DNA of 64,000 nucleotides from Oligoflexia bacterium (GTDB lineage Bacteria > Bdellovibrionota > Bacteriovoracia > Bacteriovoracales > Bacteriovoracaceae), in the NCBI GenBank assembly GCA_015232355.1, contig JADFZW010000008.1, forward strand, positions 113,378 through 177,377, read 5' to 3'. Positions 8,737 through 18,191 of the stretch are shown one piece after another (position 1 is the stretch's first letter; every line of letters begins with the position of its first letter). The position numbers and the translations under genes are program-made. The notes under the pieces were generated by a model, which ran no database searches, was not told the DNA's origin, and was given only the letters and a program-made list of their open reading frames with translations.

Positions 8737-10422
8737 ATGCTTAATAACATTCGTATTGGAACTAAGATTTTTGGTGGATTTATAATCATTATAACATTCG
8801 CTGTAATTGTTGGGGTTACTGGTATTTCAAAACTTCATGAAATAGAAGATGCTGATAAGCTATTATATGATAAAGCTTTGATTCCTATTAAAGACTTAGG
8901 CGAAATTCAATCTCTTGTACAACGATCACGAGTAAATCTTCGTGATAGCGTAATCTCCTTTAACCTAGCTGATGCGCAAAGATTCGCAAATCGCCTAAAT
9001 GAAATAACAAAAATGTTGGATAAAAAAAATGATGATTATAGCAAATCATTTTTAGATGATACTGATAAAAAATTATTCGAAGACTACCACAACAATTTAC
9101 ATAAATTAGAAGCATTCTATCCATCAATAATTAGCAATGCTCTTGAGCAAAAAGATGCCAAGGCAGTCGAGATAATGAGAGGACCAGCTTACATTGCCTA
9201 TCAAGAGTTAAGCAAATCACTCGATTTATTAGTTGAATACAATGTTAATGCTGCCAAAAAAATTGTCGAAGGAAATACTCAACTGGCGGATCGTTCAACT
9301 TTAATTATGATTATTTTATTAGCTGTTGGTTCACTAATCTCTTTTATTTTTGCTTGGTATATTACTTACTCTATCACTGGTGCTTTAAAGAAGGGTGTAG
9401 CAATGATGGAGACTATGGCCAACTATAATCTACAACAACGCCTTAAAATGGAACGAAAAGATGAGATTGGTGTGTTGGCCTCCAGTATGGATCTCTTCTC
9501 TGATAAATTAGAGGAGATGGTCTCTAAAGTTGGTAGTTCCGCTGAACAATTAAATGCCGCTACAGAAGAGATCTCTTCTAGCTCTCAACAAATCTCCGAT
9601 GGGGCCCAACAACAATCGGCATCCTTTGAAGAACTCTCTAGTTCAGTACAATCAAATGCTACCAATGCAACTAAAGCAAATGATATCGCTCAAAAAGCAG
9701 TTGGTAGTGCCGAGAAAGCTGGTCATGGAATGCTCAATACTATTGAAGCAATTAATACTATCGAAAAGAGTTCTAAGCGAATTGCCGATGCTGTTGCTAT
9801 TATAACTGATATTGCTGATCAAACAAATCTCTTGGCCCTCAATGCGGCCATTGAAGCAGCAAGAGCGGGCGAGCATGGGAAGGGTTTTGCGGTAGTTGCT
9901 GATGAGGTAAGAAAATTAGCAGAAAAGAGTGCTAACTCTGCTAAGGAGATTACTGATTTAATCAAAGATAGTTTAAAACAAGTTGAAAATGGAGTTACCC
10001 TATCTCGCACCTCTGGTGATTTAATTAAAACAATTGTTGAAGATGTAAATCAAATTGCTGAACAAATTCAATTAATCTCGAATGCCACTCAAGAGCAAGC
10101 GGCCACCATGGAAGAAAACACTTCGGTTACTCAATCAAACGCTGCTTCCAGTGAGGAGTTAGCGGCATCAGCTGAAGAGTTAGCGGCACAAGCAGAATCA
10201 TTAAGTATTTTAGTTTCAAAATTTGTAATTAGCAGTAACAGTGCTTATAGTAGCAACAATGGAAATCTACTCTCAATAAATGGTAATGGAAGTAGAGGAA
10301 GTAGTGAAAATAGTGGAATGAATAAATATGATAGAAAGAAAAATTATTCATCTAATTCTAATCATTCTAATAGAAACAATGTAGGCAAAAGTAAAAGTGA
10401 AGCAAAGTTAAGTATTGCTTAA
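8737..10422 (+). CDS. Methyl-accepting chemotaxis protein
   Basis: Transmembrane chemoreceptor. TM1 spans about residues 10-30, a helical periplasmic 4HB-type sensor about 35-185, TM2 about 190-212, then a HAMP segment and the cytoplasmic coiled coil. The signalling hairpin [20 protein letters not shown] is present near residue 360, followed by [17 protein letters not shown]. Ala/Glu/Gln-rich methylation helices flank it. The last ~70 residues are Ser/Asn/Gly-rich and disordered, with no CheR-docking pentapeptide. Preceded by the strong site AAAGGAGG. It feeds the CheA/CheW proteins encoded downstream. Confidence 0.95.
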   Translation: MLNNIRIGTKIFGGFIIIITFAVIVGVTGISKLHEIEDADKLLYDKALIPIKDLGEIQSLVQRSRVNLRDSVISFNLADAQRFANRLNEITKMLDKKNDDYSKSFLDDTDKKLFEDYHNNLHKLEAFYPSIISNALEQKDAKAVEIMRGPAYIAYQELSKSLDLLVEYNVNAAKKIVEGNTQLADRSTLIMIILLAVGSLISFIFAWYITYSITGALKKGVAMMETMANYNLQQRLKMERKDEIGVLASSMDLFSDKLEEMVSKVGSSAEQLNAATEEISSSSQQISDGAQQQSASFEELSSSVQSNATNATKANDIAQKAVGSAEKAGHGMLNTIEAINTIEKSSKRIADAVAIITDIADQTNLLALNAAIEAARAGEHGKGFAVVADEVRKLAEKSANSAKEITDLIKDSLKQVENGVTLSRTSGDLIKTIVEDVNQIAEQIQLISNATQEQAATMEENTSVTQSNAASSEELAASAEELAAQAESLSILVSKFVISSNSAYSSNNGNLLSINGNGSRGSSENSGMNKYDRKKNYSSNSNHSNRNNVGKSKSEAKLSIA

Positions 10423-10441
10423 ATGTAAAGAGGTGTTACTG

Positions 10442-10963
10442 ATGGATATTAATTCTCAATCGAATTTGCAACCAAATTCACACTTATCAAGTAATCACTC
10501 CGATGAATTAGGTCAATATGTTTGTTTTAAATTGGGTAAGGACGAGTATGGTTTGGATATTAAGTACATCCAAGAAGTAATCAGAATACCAACCATCACT
10601 CATGTTCCTCAAATGCCAGATTTTGTTTTAGGAATCGTAAATATTCGAGGAAAAATAGTTCCTATATTTGATTTAAGAAAAAAATTAATGTTACCACAAG
10701 AACCATTTAATAAACTCTCAAAGCTCATAGTTACCAATAAAAAAAATTCCTTAATCAGTTTTGTTATCGATGAAATCTCCGATAATGTAAAATTACATTT
10801 AAACCAATTGGATCCATCTCCAAGTGTTAAAACTAAAATTGATAAGAGTTGTATTAATGGTATCGGCATTGTTAACGAAAGAATGATTGTCATTTTAGAT
10901 TTTGAAAAGTTAATTGAAACAATTAACATGGAAGTTCATATGAAATTCATTAAAAGTTCATAA
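10442..10963 (+). CDS. cheW: Chemotaxis coupling protein CheW
   Basis: Adaptor linking receptors to CheA; a single CheW SH3-like domain (FKLGKDEYGLDIKYIQEVIR, then VNIRGKIVPIFDLR). The open frame reaches back to a TTG at 10415 overlapping the MCP stop, but AGAGGTG at 10429-10435 is correctly spaced for the ATG at 10442, so that start was chosen. A Ser/Asn/Gln-rich leader of ~20 residues precedes the domain. It is one of two consecutive cheW genes. Confidence 0.93.
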   Translation: MDINSQSNLQPNSHLSSNHSDELGQYVCFKLGKDEYGLDIKYIQEVIRIPTITHVPQMPDFVLGIVNIRGKIVPIFDLRKKLMLPQEPFNKLSKLIVTNKKNSLISFVIDEISDNVKLHLNQLDPSPSVKTKIDKSCINGIGIVNERMIVILDFEKLIETINMEVHMKFIKSS

Positions 10964-11010
10964 TAGTATAATAGATTTAAAAAAGATCGTAAAATAAAGT
11001 GAGGTAATAA

Positions 11011-11517
11011 GTGAGTAAGAATTCAAAAATACTTCAACTTGTTGAGTTCGTACTGCATGGTAATAGCTATGCTCTGCCTATTCAAAATGTACAAGAAATA
11101 ATAAAATTGATTGAAATAGTTAATGTGCCTAAAGCACCAACATTTGTTGAAGGTGTTATTAATTTAAGAGATAAAATAGTTCCAGTGATTGATCTTAAGA
11201 AAAGATTTTCACTAAAAGCAAAGAGTATTGATAATTCCACTATGTCATCTAACACTGACAACTCCTCTCGAATAATTATCTCTGATATCTCTAACTATAC
11301 TGTTGGTTTAATTGTTGATCATGTTCACCAAGTAATTGATGTTGATGAATCCTCATTTGAAAAAAAACCTGATATAACTACCAGTATAGATCAAGATTTT
11401 ATCGCTGGAATGGTAAAACACAAAAATAAGATAATAATTATTTTGAATCCACTAAAAATTTTAACTAGTTCTGAAACAAGCAATCTAAATATAATAGAAT
11501 GTAATAATAGGCCTTAA
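11011..11517 (+). CDS. cheW: Second CheW coupling protein
   Basis: A second single-domain CheW protein: FVLHGNSYALPIQNVQEIIK, then GVINLRDKIVPVIDLKKRF. It starts with GTG after a GAGGT site. It is clearly divergent from the preceding CheW, so it is either an old duplication or a separately acquired paralogue with a different coupling role. A Ser/Asn-rich insertion lies near residue 75. It is followed 3 bp later by cheR. Confidence 0.93.
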   Translation: MSKNSKILQLVEFVLHGNSYALPIQNVQEIIKLIEIVNVPKAPTFVEGVINLRDKIVPVIDLKKRFSLKAKSIDNSTMSSNTDNSSRIIISDISNYTVGLIVDHVHQVIDVDESSFEKKPDITTSIDQDFIAGMVKHKNKIIIILNPLKILTSSETSNLNIIECNNRP

Positions 11518-11520
11518 GAT

Positions 11521-12414
11521 ATGTCAATGTTAGATTTAACGGAGAAAGAATTTGAAAAAATTGTAGAGATCATGTACAAAGCTACAGGAGTATTTCTCCG
11601 TTCAACTAAAAAAAATCTTATAATAAATCGTTTGCGTACGCGACTTGCAGATTTAAAGTTAAACTCATTTAGTGCCTACATTGCTTTATTGGAAAAAAAT
11701 TCAACTGATGAAATAAATATCTTTATTAATCAAATTACCACTAATGAAACCTATTTTTTTCGTCACGCACTTCAATTCAATTTTTTACATGATGTTATTT
11801 TACCTGATTTAAAGGAAAAATATACTCATCAGAGTATTCGTATTTGGTCGGCCGCATGCTCAAGTGGAGAAGAACCCTACTCTATTGCTATTCTCTGCAA
11901 AGAGTTTTTAAAAAATAATATAAATATATCAAATGATTATATTCCTAATATAGAAATCATTGGCTCTGATATCAATAGTGAGGTTATTGTTGAAGCAATG
12001 GAAGCACATTATGGAGAAAAAAGTTTGAGGGAAACTCCAGAATCAATTATAGCAAAATATTTTATTGAAAAAAAAATCCCCATTCATAAAAGCAGTAAAC
12101 CTCAAAATACTGCTAGTTCAATTAATTCAATTAACCCAATTTCAATAAGATATTATTTAAATTCCGAAATAAAAAAGTCGGTTAAATTTATTGCTCACAA
12201 TCTACTCAATGAATTTGCTCAAAAATCTTTTGATGTGATTTTTTTAAGAAATGTTTTAATTTATTTTGATAGCTATTCAAAAAAAAGAGTACTCAGTAAC
12301 TTATATGCTAAAATTAATAATGGTGGATATTTGATTTTAGGATTATCAGAGGGACTTAATGATACTGATTTAAAATTTAAATTTATTCACTCTGGAATCT
12401 ATAAAAAAGAATAA
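11521..12414 (+). CDS. cheR: Chemotaxis protein methyltransferase CheR
   Basis: SAM-dependent methylase of receptor glutamates. An N-terminal helical docking domain (residues 1-80, ending TNETYFFRH) precedes the methyltransferase fold with IRIWSAACSSGEEPYSIAI near residue 110 (SAM-binding) and DVIFLRNVLIYFD near 240. A ~25-residue Ser/Asn-rich insertion lies near 195. Length (297) is normal for the family. It opposes CheB, encoded directly downstream. Confidence 0.95.
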   Translation: MSMLDLTEKEFEKIVEIMYKATGVFLRSTKKNLIINRLRTRLADLKLNSFSAYIALLEKNSTDEINIFINQITTNETYFFRHALQFNFLHDVILPDLKEKYTHQSIRIWSAACSSGEEPYSIAILCKEFLKNNINISNDYIPNIEIIGSDINSEVIVEAMEAHYGEKSLRETPESIIAKYFIEKKIPIHKSSKPQNTASSINSINPISIRYYLNSEIKKSVKFIAHNLLNEFAQKSFDVIFLRNVLIYFDSYSKKRVLSNLYAKINNGGYLILGLSEGLNDTDLKFKFIHSGIYKKE

Positions 12415-12450
12415 AGAAAAGAATAAAGGAAATAATAAAGGAAAGAATAC

Positions 12451-13575
12451 ATGATTAAAGCAGTAATTGCAGATGATTCACCTCTTCTGCGACAAGTATT
12501 AAAAGATGTATTGGAGAAAAGCAAAGAAATTATAGTTATTGGTATGGCCTTAAATGGTAAAGCAGCAATTGAAATTGTTAAAAATAAAAAACCTGATATC
12601 TTAATTTTAGATTGTGAAATGCCGGTGATGAATGGATTAGAAGCACTAAAAATTATTATGGAAGAAAATCCATTACCCGTCTTTGTTTTTAGCTCTCATA
12701 CTTTTAAATCATCCATTACTACAATTAGAGCACTTGAACTTGGAGCAATTGATTATCTCTTAAAACCTAGTGGTGGTGTTGCTGAGTTGGAAGCAATTTC
12801 TAATGAATTAATCTCTAAAATTAAATATGTAGTGGCCCATGGTCAACTAAAAATTAAAGCAAAAGGTGCTACAGTTGATATCGATCGTAAAAATATTCCC
12901 ACAGATATTAATGGTGTTAATACTCATCTCAACACTCATCCAAACACTCATATAAATATAAATAAGAGTGATAGTAATAATTCTCTCAAAGATTTAAAAC
13001 CAAGAAAGTTTGATATTGTGGCCATGGGATCATCTACTGGAGGCGTACAGGCAGCAACCAAAATAATTCCTCTGCTAAGAGAAAACCTACCTCCTATTGT
13101 TTGGGTTCAACATATGCCAGAGCATTTTACTGCCAGCTTAGCAAAAAGATTAAATGAACTCTCAAAAATCGAGGTAAAAGAGGCAGAAAATGGAGAAGTA
13201 ATTAAGCGTGGTACATGCTATTTAGCACCAGGTGGACATCAAATGAGAGTGATAAAATCAGCTACTGGTTATAAATTACAAATTGCAGGTGAAGAAAAAA
13301 TTTGCGGCCATTGTCCCTCTTGTACAAATCTCTTCGAATCTGTTGCAGAACACTTTACTAACAATTCTCTCGGATTAATTTTAACTGGCATGGGAGAAGA
13401 TGGTTCTACTGGTTTACTAGATATGCATAAGCGAGGTGCTTACATCATTGGACAAAATGAAAAAAGTTGTACGGTGTATGGAATGCCTAAGGCAGCATTT
13501 AAAATAGGAGCGGTTGATATTGAATTAGATCTTAATATGATCGCCGATGGTATCAATCATTTATGTATAAAATAA
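12451..13575 (+). CDS. cheB: Chemotaxis response regulator methylesterase CheB
   Basis: Protein-glutamate methylesterase/deamidase that removes methyl groups from receptors. The N-terminal receiver has DDSP near residue 9 and LDCEMPVMNG near 54. A Thr/Asn/His-rich linker (about 148-185) leads to the catalytic domain with GSSTGG near 192 (catalytic Ser), HMPEHFT (His), and TGMGEDG near 315 (Asp). APGGHQ is also conserved. All catalytic residues are present. The start has a good AAAGGAAAG site. Confidence 0.95.
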   Translation: MIKAVIADDSPLLRQVLKDVLEKSKEIIVIGMALNGKAAIEIVKNKKPDILILDCEMPVMNGLEALKIIMEENPLPVFVFSSHTFKSSITTIRALELGAIDYLLKPSGGVAELEAISNELISKIKYVVAHGQLKIKAKGATVDIDRKNIPTDINGVNTHLNTHPNTHININKSDSNNSLKDLKPRKFDIVAMGSSTGGVQAATKIIPLLRENLPPIVWVQHMPEHFTASLAKRLNELSKIEVKEAENGEVIKRGTCYLAPGGHQMRVIKSATGYKLQIAGEEKICGHCPSCTNLFESVAEHFTNNSLGLILTGMGEDGSTGLLDMHKRGAYIIGQNEKSCTVYGMPKAAFKIGAVDIELDLNMIADGINHLCIK

Positions 13576-13614
13576 AATAAATTGAAATAGTATCTTAAAT
13601 GAATGGGGAATAAC

Positions 13615-16086
13615 ATGGAAGGAAATAACAATTCAATGTCTGAAAGTGATCGTCGAGAAATGTTATCTGATTTTTTAATTGATTGTGAGGTTTTACTTAA
13701 AACTTTAAATGACAAATTGTTAGTATGTGAAAAAGCAATTAGTAGTAAAGGTACTATCGCGGACGTTGATATTGATGCCATGTTTAGGGCCGCCCATTCC
13801 ATCAAAGGTGCTGCCTCCTTTATTGGATTAGAAAATATTGTAAAACTAACCCATGAGATGGAAAATATATTACAAAAAATTAAAAACAAACAAATCCTCA
13901 TGGAGGAAAAGATATTTAATGTACTCTTTAAGGCATTTGATAAATTAGAAGCACTATTTGAAAGATTAAAAGAAACCAGTTTTGATGATGGAGATATTGA
14001 ACAAGAGATAGTATCTTTTAAAAATGTATTAGCATTTGTAACTGAATCATCATCAAATAGCAAAAATAAAAATGATAAATATTGGCAACAATATCTTGTA
14101 GAGACAATTCAAAATATCGATGATTTTAATAAAGAACTACTTAATTACGAGAAAAATAAAGATAAAATAGATATCATTGATACGCTATTTCGAATCACAC
14201 ACACAATTAAAGGATCAAGTGGACTTTTAAAGGTTAGCAATGCTCATAAAGTGGCCCATAACATGGAAAATATTTTAAACTATGCTCGTTCCTCTGGCCA
14301 ACAATTAGATAATTATTGGATATCAGCACTCTTTGGTGCAATTGATTTAATCAAAGAAATAGTTATGTCCCAAAATGATAATCGACCACTTCCAGATAAT
14401 ATAAATAAAGTGCTTGATAATTTAAATAGACTTAACTCCATAATTGAAAATAGCAATTCTGCTATCGTCGTTTCTAACGATCAGGTAGAAGAAAAAATAA
14501 AGCAATTGATCACTCAAGGAAATAACATTTTAAAAATTTCCGTACAATTAGAAAGCGATTTAAGTATGAAGAGCATGAAAGCACTGCTGCTTCAAGAAAA
14601 ACTTGCTAGAATAACTAATATCCATTTAATGCTGCCATCAATGGAAGTATTAGAAAAAGAGGATTTTAAAAAAGATGTTACTATTATCTTTCTTATCGAT
14701 GATAAAAACAATCAAACAGATATTAAAGAGGCAATAAATATTGATGGTGTAACACAATTTAATATTGAAAAACAAAGTATTAATAACTCAGCAACAGCTA
14801 CAGCAACAGCTACACCAACAACACCACCTGCCAGCAATTCAAATTCAAACTCAAATTCAATCTCAAATTCAAATCAACATAATCATCTTGAAATTTCTAC
14901 TATTAAAGTTGATTCCAATAAAATTGATACTCTCTTGAATCTCTCTGGCGAATTAGTAATTTTAAGAGCAAAATTTTCTCAAATACTTCATCGTTTGCGC
15001 CAAGAAAAAAATTTTGATTATAAAAATATCAATAGCATAATAAATATTTTTGATGAAACCACCAGCTCTCTAGGTAAAATGGCATCTGAAATTCAAACCA
15101 GTGTTATGCAAACTCGAATGATTCCTATAGAGGGAATATTTAATCGCTTCAAAAGAACTGTTCGTGATATCTCTCATGAACTTGGAAAAAATATTGAACT
15201 TGTAACCAGAGGAGAAGATACCGAGTTAGATAAAAAAATTGTTGATAGTTTAAGTGAACCGCTTACTCATATGATTAGAAATGCTGCCGATCATGGAATC
15301 GAAGATCAAGAAGAGAGAAAACGTGCCGGAAAAGCTGAGCAAGGAACTATTTACTTAAGTGCTTCTCATCGAGGAAACAGCATTTGTATCGAAGTTGCCG
15401 ATGATGGCAAAGGAATTGATCACAACAAAGTATTAAAATCAGCTATAGAAAAAGGAATTTTAACTGAAGAAAAAGCACAGACAATGAGCAAGCAAGATAT
15501 TTTAAATTTAATATTCTTACCTGGTTTTAGTACTGCCGCTAAAGTTACAGGAATTTCAGGCCGTGGAGTGGGAATGGATGTGGTGAAAAATATGATTAAT
15601 TCAGTAAATGGTATAGTGGAAATCAATACTGAAGTTGGCTCTGGTACTAGTTTTCTTTTGAAAATCCCTCTCACTCTAGCAATTATTCAGGCATTAAATG
15701 TTATTGTGGCCAAAGAGGTCTACTCTATTCCAATAGAATCTGTCGTTGAAATTCTTAAAGTACATCCATTTGATATTTACTCTGTTGACGGCAATGAAAC
15801 AGTAAAATTACGTGGCCATGCTTTGAGTTTAATCGAATTAGAAAATGTTATTAAAGTTCAGTCAGATGAAAATAAACGTATGGGCATAAAAAATATTGTA
15901 GTAATTACCAATGGTCAAAAACAAGTGGGTTTGGTTATTGATGATTTAATTGGTAAAGATGAAATGGTAATTAAATCACTTAGTGAACATTTTAGTCATG
16001 TAAAAGGAATTACTGGTGCATCTATACTTGGTGATGGTCGAGTTGCTCTAATTCTTGATCCGTTGGCCATTATGAGGGAGATTTAA
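13615..16086 (+). CDS. cheA: Chemotaxis histidine kinase CheA with two Hpt domains
   Basis: Central kinase of the pathway. Two Hpt domains are present: AAHSIKGAASF near residue 62 and ITHTIKGSSGLL near 200, each with the phosphorylatable His. A Ser/Asn/Thr-rich linker encoded by simple repeats (about 395-425) precedes the dimerisation domain, then the ATPase domain with the N box (HMIRNAADHGIED), DDGKGID and GRGVGMDVV, and a C-terminal CheW-like domain. ATG 13615 was preferred to 13603 because only it follows a GGGGA site. No receiver is fused at the C-terminus. Confidence 0.95.
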   Translation: MEGNNNSMSESDRREMLSDFLIDCEVLLKTLNDKLLVCEKAISSKGTIADVDIDAMFRAAHSIKGAASFIGLENIVKLTHEMENILQKIKNKQILMEEKIFNVLFKAFDKLEALFERLKETSFDDGDIEQEIVSFKNVLAFVTESSSNSKNKNDKYWQQYLVETIQNIDDFNKELLNYEKNKDKIDIIDTLFRITHTIKGSSGLLKVSNAHKVAHNMENILNYARSSGQQLDNYWISALFGAIDLIKEIVMSQNDNRPLPDNINKVLDNLNRLNSIIENSNSAIVVSNDQVEEKIKQLITQGNNILKISVQLESDLSMKSMKALLLQEKLARITNIHLMLPSMEVLEKEDFKKDVTIIFLIDDKNNQTDIKEAINIDGVTQFNIEKQSINNSATATATATPTTPPASNSNSNSNSISNSNQHNHLEISTIKVDSNKIDTLLNLSGELVILRAKFSQILHRLRQEKNFDYKNINSIINIFDETTSSLGKMASEIQTSVMQTRMIPIEGIFNRFKRTVRDISHELGKNIELVTRGEDTELDKKIVDSLSEPLTHMIRNAADHGIEDQEERKRAGKAEQGTIYLSASHRGNSICIEVADDGKGIDHNKVLKSAIEKGILTEEKAQTMSKQDILNLIFLPGFSTAAKVTGISGRGVGMDVVKNMINSVNGIVEINTEVGSGTSFLLKIPLTLAIIQALNVIVAKEVYSIPIESVVEILKVHPFDIYSVDGNETVKLRGHALSLIELENVIKVQSDENKRMGIKNIVVITNGQKQVGLVIDDLIGKDEMVIKSLSEHFSHVKGITGASILGDGRVALILDPLAIMREI

Positions 16087-16131
16087 TGAAATTTAATGAA
16101 ATTTAATTAAGATTCAAGGAGAAATATTTAT

Positions 16132-16620
16132 ATGACAGAAATAGTTGTTGGCATTGCTGATATGAAAATTGGTCAAGGAGAACAACTGATTAAAACCTCT
16201 CTTGGTTCTTGTATCGCAGTTTGTATTTACTCCAGAGAAATCAGAGCAGGTGGAATGATTCATTTCATGCTTCCGAAGATGGATGAAACCACTGTTACCA
16301 AAGTAGATAAAGGAAATATTAAAATTGCTAAATATGGCCACCCGGGAATTTTAGAATTAATCCATCAGCTACAAACAAAATTTAAACTTAAAAACAATGA
16401 TCTCACGGCCAAAATTTTTGGTGGCGCCAAAATGCTTAAAAATGTTTCTTCCGAGATTGGCCTTCATAATGAAAAAATTGCTAGAGAAATTCTACATAAT
16501 GAAAAAATTAAAATTTTAGCAACAAAGACTGGAGGAGAAAAAGGATACAAGATTGATTTTGATCTCAACAGTGGAATTGTTTATTGCCAAGTGTTTGGAG
16601 ATAAGGTTGAACAATTTTAA
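16132..16620 (+). CDS. cheD: Chemoreceptor glutamine deamidase CheD
   Basis: Deamidates receptor glutamines and partners CheC. The catalytic Cys and His are seen in TSLGSCIAVCIY near residue 28 and GGMIHFMLP near 45. GGAKML near residue 102 is also conserved. Length (162) is typical. It sits directly before cheC, the usual CheC-CheD pairing. Preceded by a strong AAGGAGAAA site. Confidence 0.95.
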   Translation: MTEIVVGIADMKIGQGEQLIKTSLGSCIAVCIYSREIRAGGMIHFMLPKMDETTVTKVDKGNIKIAKYGHPGILELIHQLQTKFKLKNNDLTAKIFGGAKMLKNVSSEIGLHNEKIAREILHNEKIKILATKTGGEKGYKIDFDLNSGIVYCQVFGDKVEQF

Positions 16621-16639
16621 AATCTAGGAGAAATAATTA

Positions 16640-17251
16640 ATGAATGATAGTGAACAAAGTAAAAATAATTTAAATAAAACTGTACGTATCATAACTCAAA
16701 TGGGCCTTAATATGGCCTCGGTACTATTTTCCAAATTAATTAAAACTGATGCCAATATATATATTGATAAAATATATAATGAAGATATTTCTATTGTAGG
16801 AAATGATATTGAAACGAACAATAAAGAGGTTATTGCGGCCATGGTTGATCTCGTAGGTGATGCTCCTATGAAATTTCTCTTTATGGTACCATTAGATGAT
16901 GCTTTAAAAATAACTGATCTAATACTTGGAAAAAAATTAGGCACAACTAAAAACTTTGATATCTACGTTGAAAGTTCAGTTCAAGAAATAGGAAACATTA
17001 TGGCCAGTGCTATTTCGAATGTATTTGTCACCACCTGTAAAATAAAATTACTTCCCTCTCCACCAGTCGTTGTCAAAAATTATTCTTCTATAATTTTTCA
17101 AGAATATACTTTTGACTTAGCAACTGAAAGTAATGAAATTTTAATTGTTGAAAGTCATTTTGACTTAAGTGCCACAGGAATTAATTGTATTTTATTTTTA
17201 TTACCATGTTTAGAAAGTAAAAAAGTTCTTAGTTCCATTGAGGGTCTGTAA
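16640..17251 (+). CDS. cheC: CheC-like CheY-phosphatase
   Basis: CheC/CheX/FliY-family protein. The second active-site helix is well preserved (VQEIGNIMASAISNVF near residue 115, Glu and Asn three apart). The first helix (MGLNMASVLFSKLI near residue 17) lacks the acidic residue, so it may have one active site, as many CheC proteins do. Expected to dephosphorylate CheY-P and to bind CheD, whose gene is immediately upstream. Preceded by TAGGAGAAA. Confidence 0.85.
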   Translation: MNDSEQSKNNLNKTVRIITQMGLNMASVLFSKLIKTDANIYIDKIYNEDISIVGNDIETNNKEVIAAMVDLVGDAPMKFLFMVPLDDALKITDLILGKKLGTTKNFDIYVESSVQEIGNIMASAISNVFVTTCKIKLLPSPPVVVKNYSSIIFQEYTFDLATESNEILIVESHFDLSATGINCILFLLPCLESKKVLSSIEGL

Positions 17252-17310
17252 GAGAATTTATAATTTATATAAAAAGATTTATAATTATTAATAATGAATG
17301 AGGTTTATTT

Positions 17311-17679
17311 ATGTCTAAACAAATTTTAATCGCTGATGATGCTCCAATTATTCGACTAATGCTAAAAGATCTAATTACTCCTCTTGGTTATCAAGTCATT
17401 GCTGAAGCATCCAATGGAGAAGAAGCAGTAGAAAAATATAAAGAATTCAAACCAGATTTGGTTACTCTAGATATCATAATGCCACAAAAAAATGGAATTC
17501 AAGCACTGGCAGAAATACTTGCAATCAACCCTAAAGCAAAAGTAATAATGATCACCGCTATTGACCAAAAAGAGTATCTAACAAATGCTATAAAAACTGG
17601 TGCCAGCGATTACATTGTAAAACCTTTTGAAGAAGAGCGTGTTCGCTCAGTAATTAGAAAAGCACTTGGCGATTTATAG
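17311..17679 (+). CDS. cheY: Chemotaxis response regulator CheY
   Basis: A stand-alone 122-residue receiver domain: DDAP near residue 8, phospho-acceptor Asp in LDIIMPQKNG near 54, MITAID near 82 and the conserved Lys in VKPFEEE near 104. It closes the chemotaxis operon and follows cheC by 59 bp. As the only single-domain receiver here it is the likely motor-binding output, while the receiver encoded at 8175 carries a helical tail. The gene converges on a small minus-strand gene 3 bp away. Confidence 0.93.
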   Translation: MSKQILIADDAPIIRLMLKDLITPLGYQVIAEASNGEEAVEKYKEFKPDLVTLDIIMPQKNGIQALAEILAINPKAKVIMITAIDQKEYLTNAIKTGASDYIVKPFEEERVRSVIRKALGDL

Positions 17680-17682
17680 CGA

Positions 17683-17961
17683 TTAATCAATAGAAACAGA
17701 AACATCATCAACTGAATCATTACCATTAGAATTATCGTTATTATCACCAAAGTGATCATCAAAATAATCACTTCCATTATTTCTATTATTATCAAAATCA
17801 TCTATCACATCATCAGGTCCAGGATTGACCGGATGATCCTCTGTACTTTTAATTACTGTCACATTCGATGAATGTGATGAACTAGCACTTACATTAGCAA
17901 TAAAAAGATTTAAAGAAACAATAGAAAAGAAAACAGTACAAAAAATTAGCTTAATTGACAT
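17683..17961 (-). CDS. Small exported Asp/Asn-rich protein
   Basis: A 92-residue protein with a clear signal peptide (Lys, hydrophobic core, cleavage near VSASS at residue 26) and a mature part rich in Asp, Asn, Gly and Ser. The composition suggests a disordered, possibly Ca-binding surface or secreted peptide. No family recognised. A consensus TAAGGAG site precedes the ATG. It converges on cheY. Confidence 0.55.
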   Translation of the reverse strand: MSIKLIFCTVFFSIVSLNLFIANVSASSSHSSNVTVIKSTEDHPVNPGPDDVIDDFDNNRNNGSDYFDDHFGDNNDNSNGNDSVDDVSVSID

Positions 17962-18191
17962 CTTAATACTCCTTAACTTAACTTCTTCATGACATTTGAG
18001 AAAGACTATGGAACAGGCAAATTATATTATTGCCTCATTTGGAATAAATCAAATGAAAAAATTCAAAATAGAAAAAATTCTCAATCTATGTCAGCGCTGC
18101 ATTTACTTCAAAACATATTTTTAATACTAACATTTCTCCTAATAACCAATGTATTCAAACATAAACACAAACATTAACCAAGGAGAAAATT

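Noticed and set aside
17989..18177. 62-codon plus-strand open frame ahead of the exported CxxxC protein gene
   Set aside because: No good ribosome-binding site, poor composition, and it lies in the divergent promoter region of two better genes.
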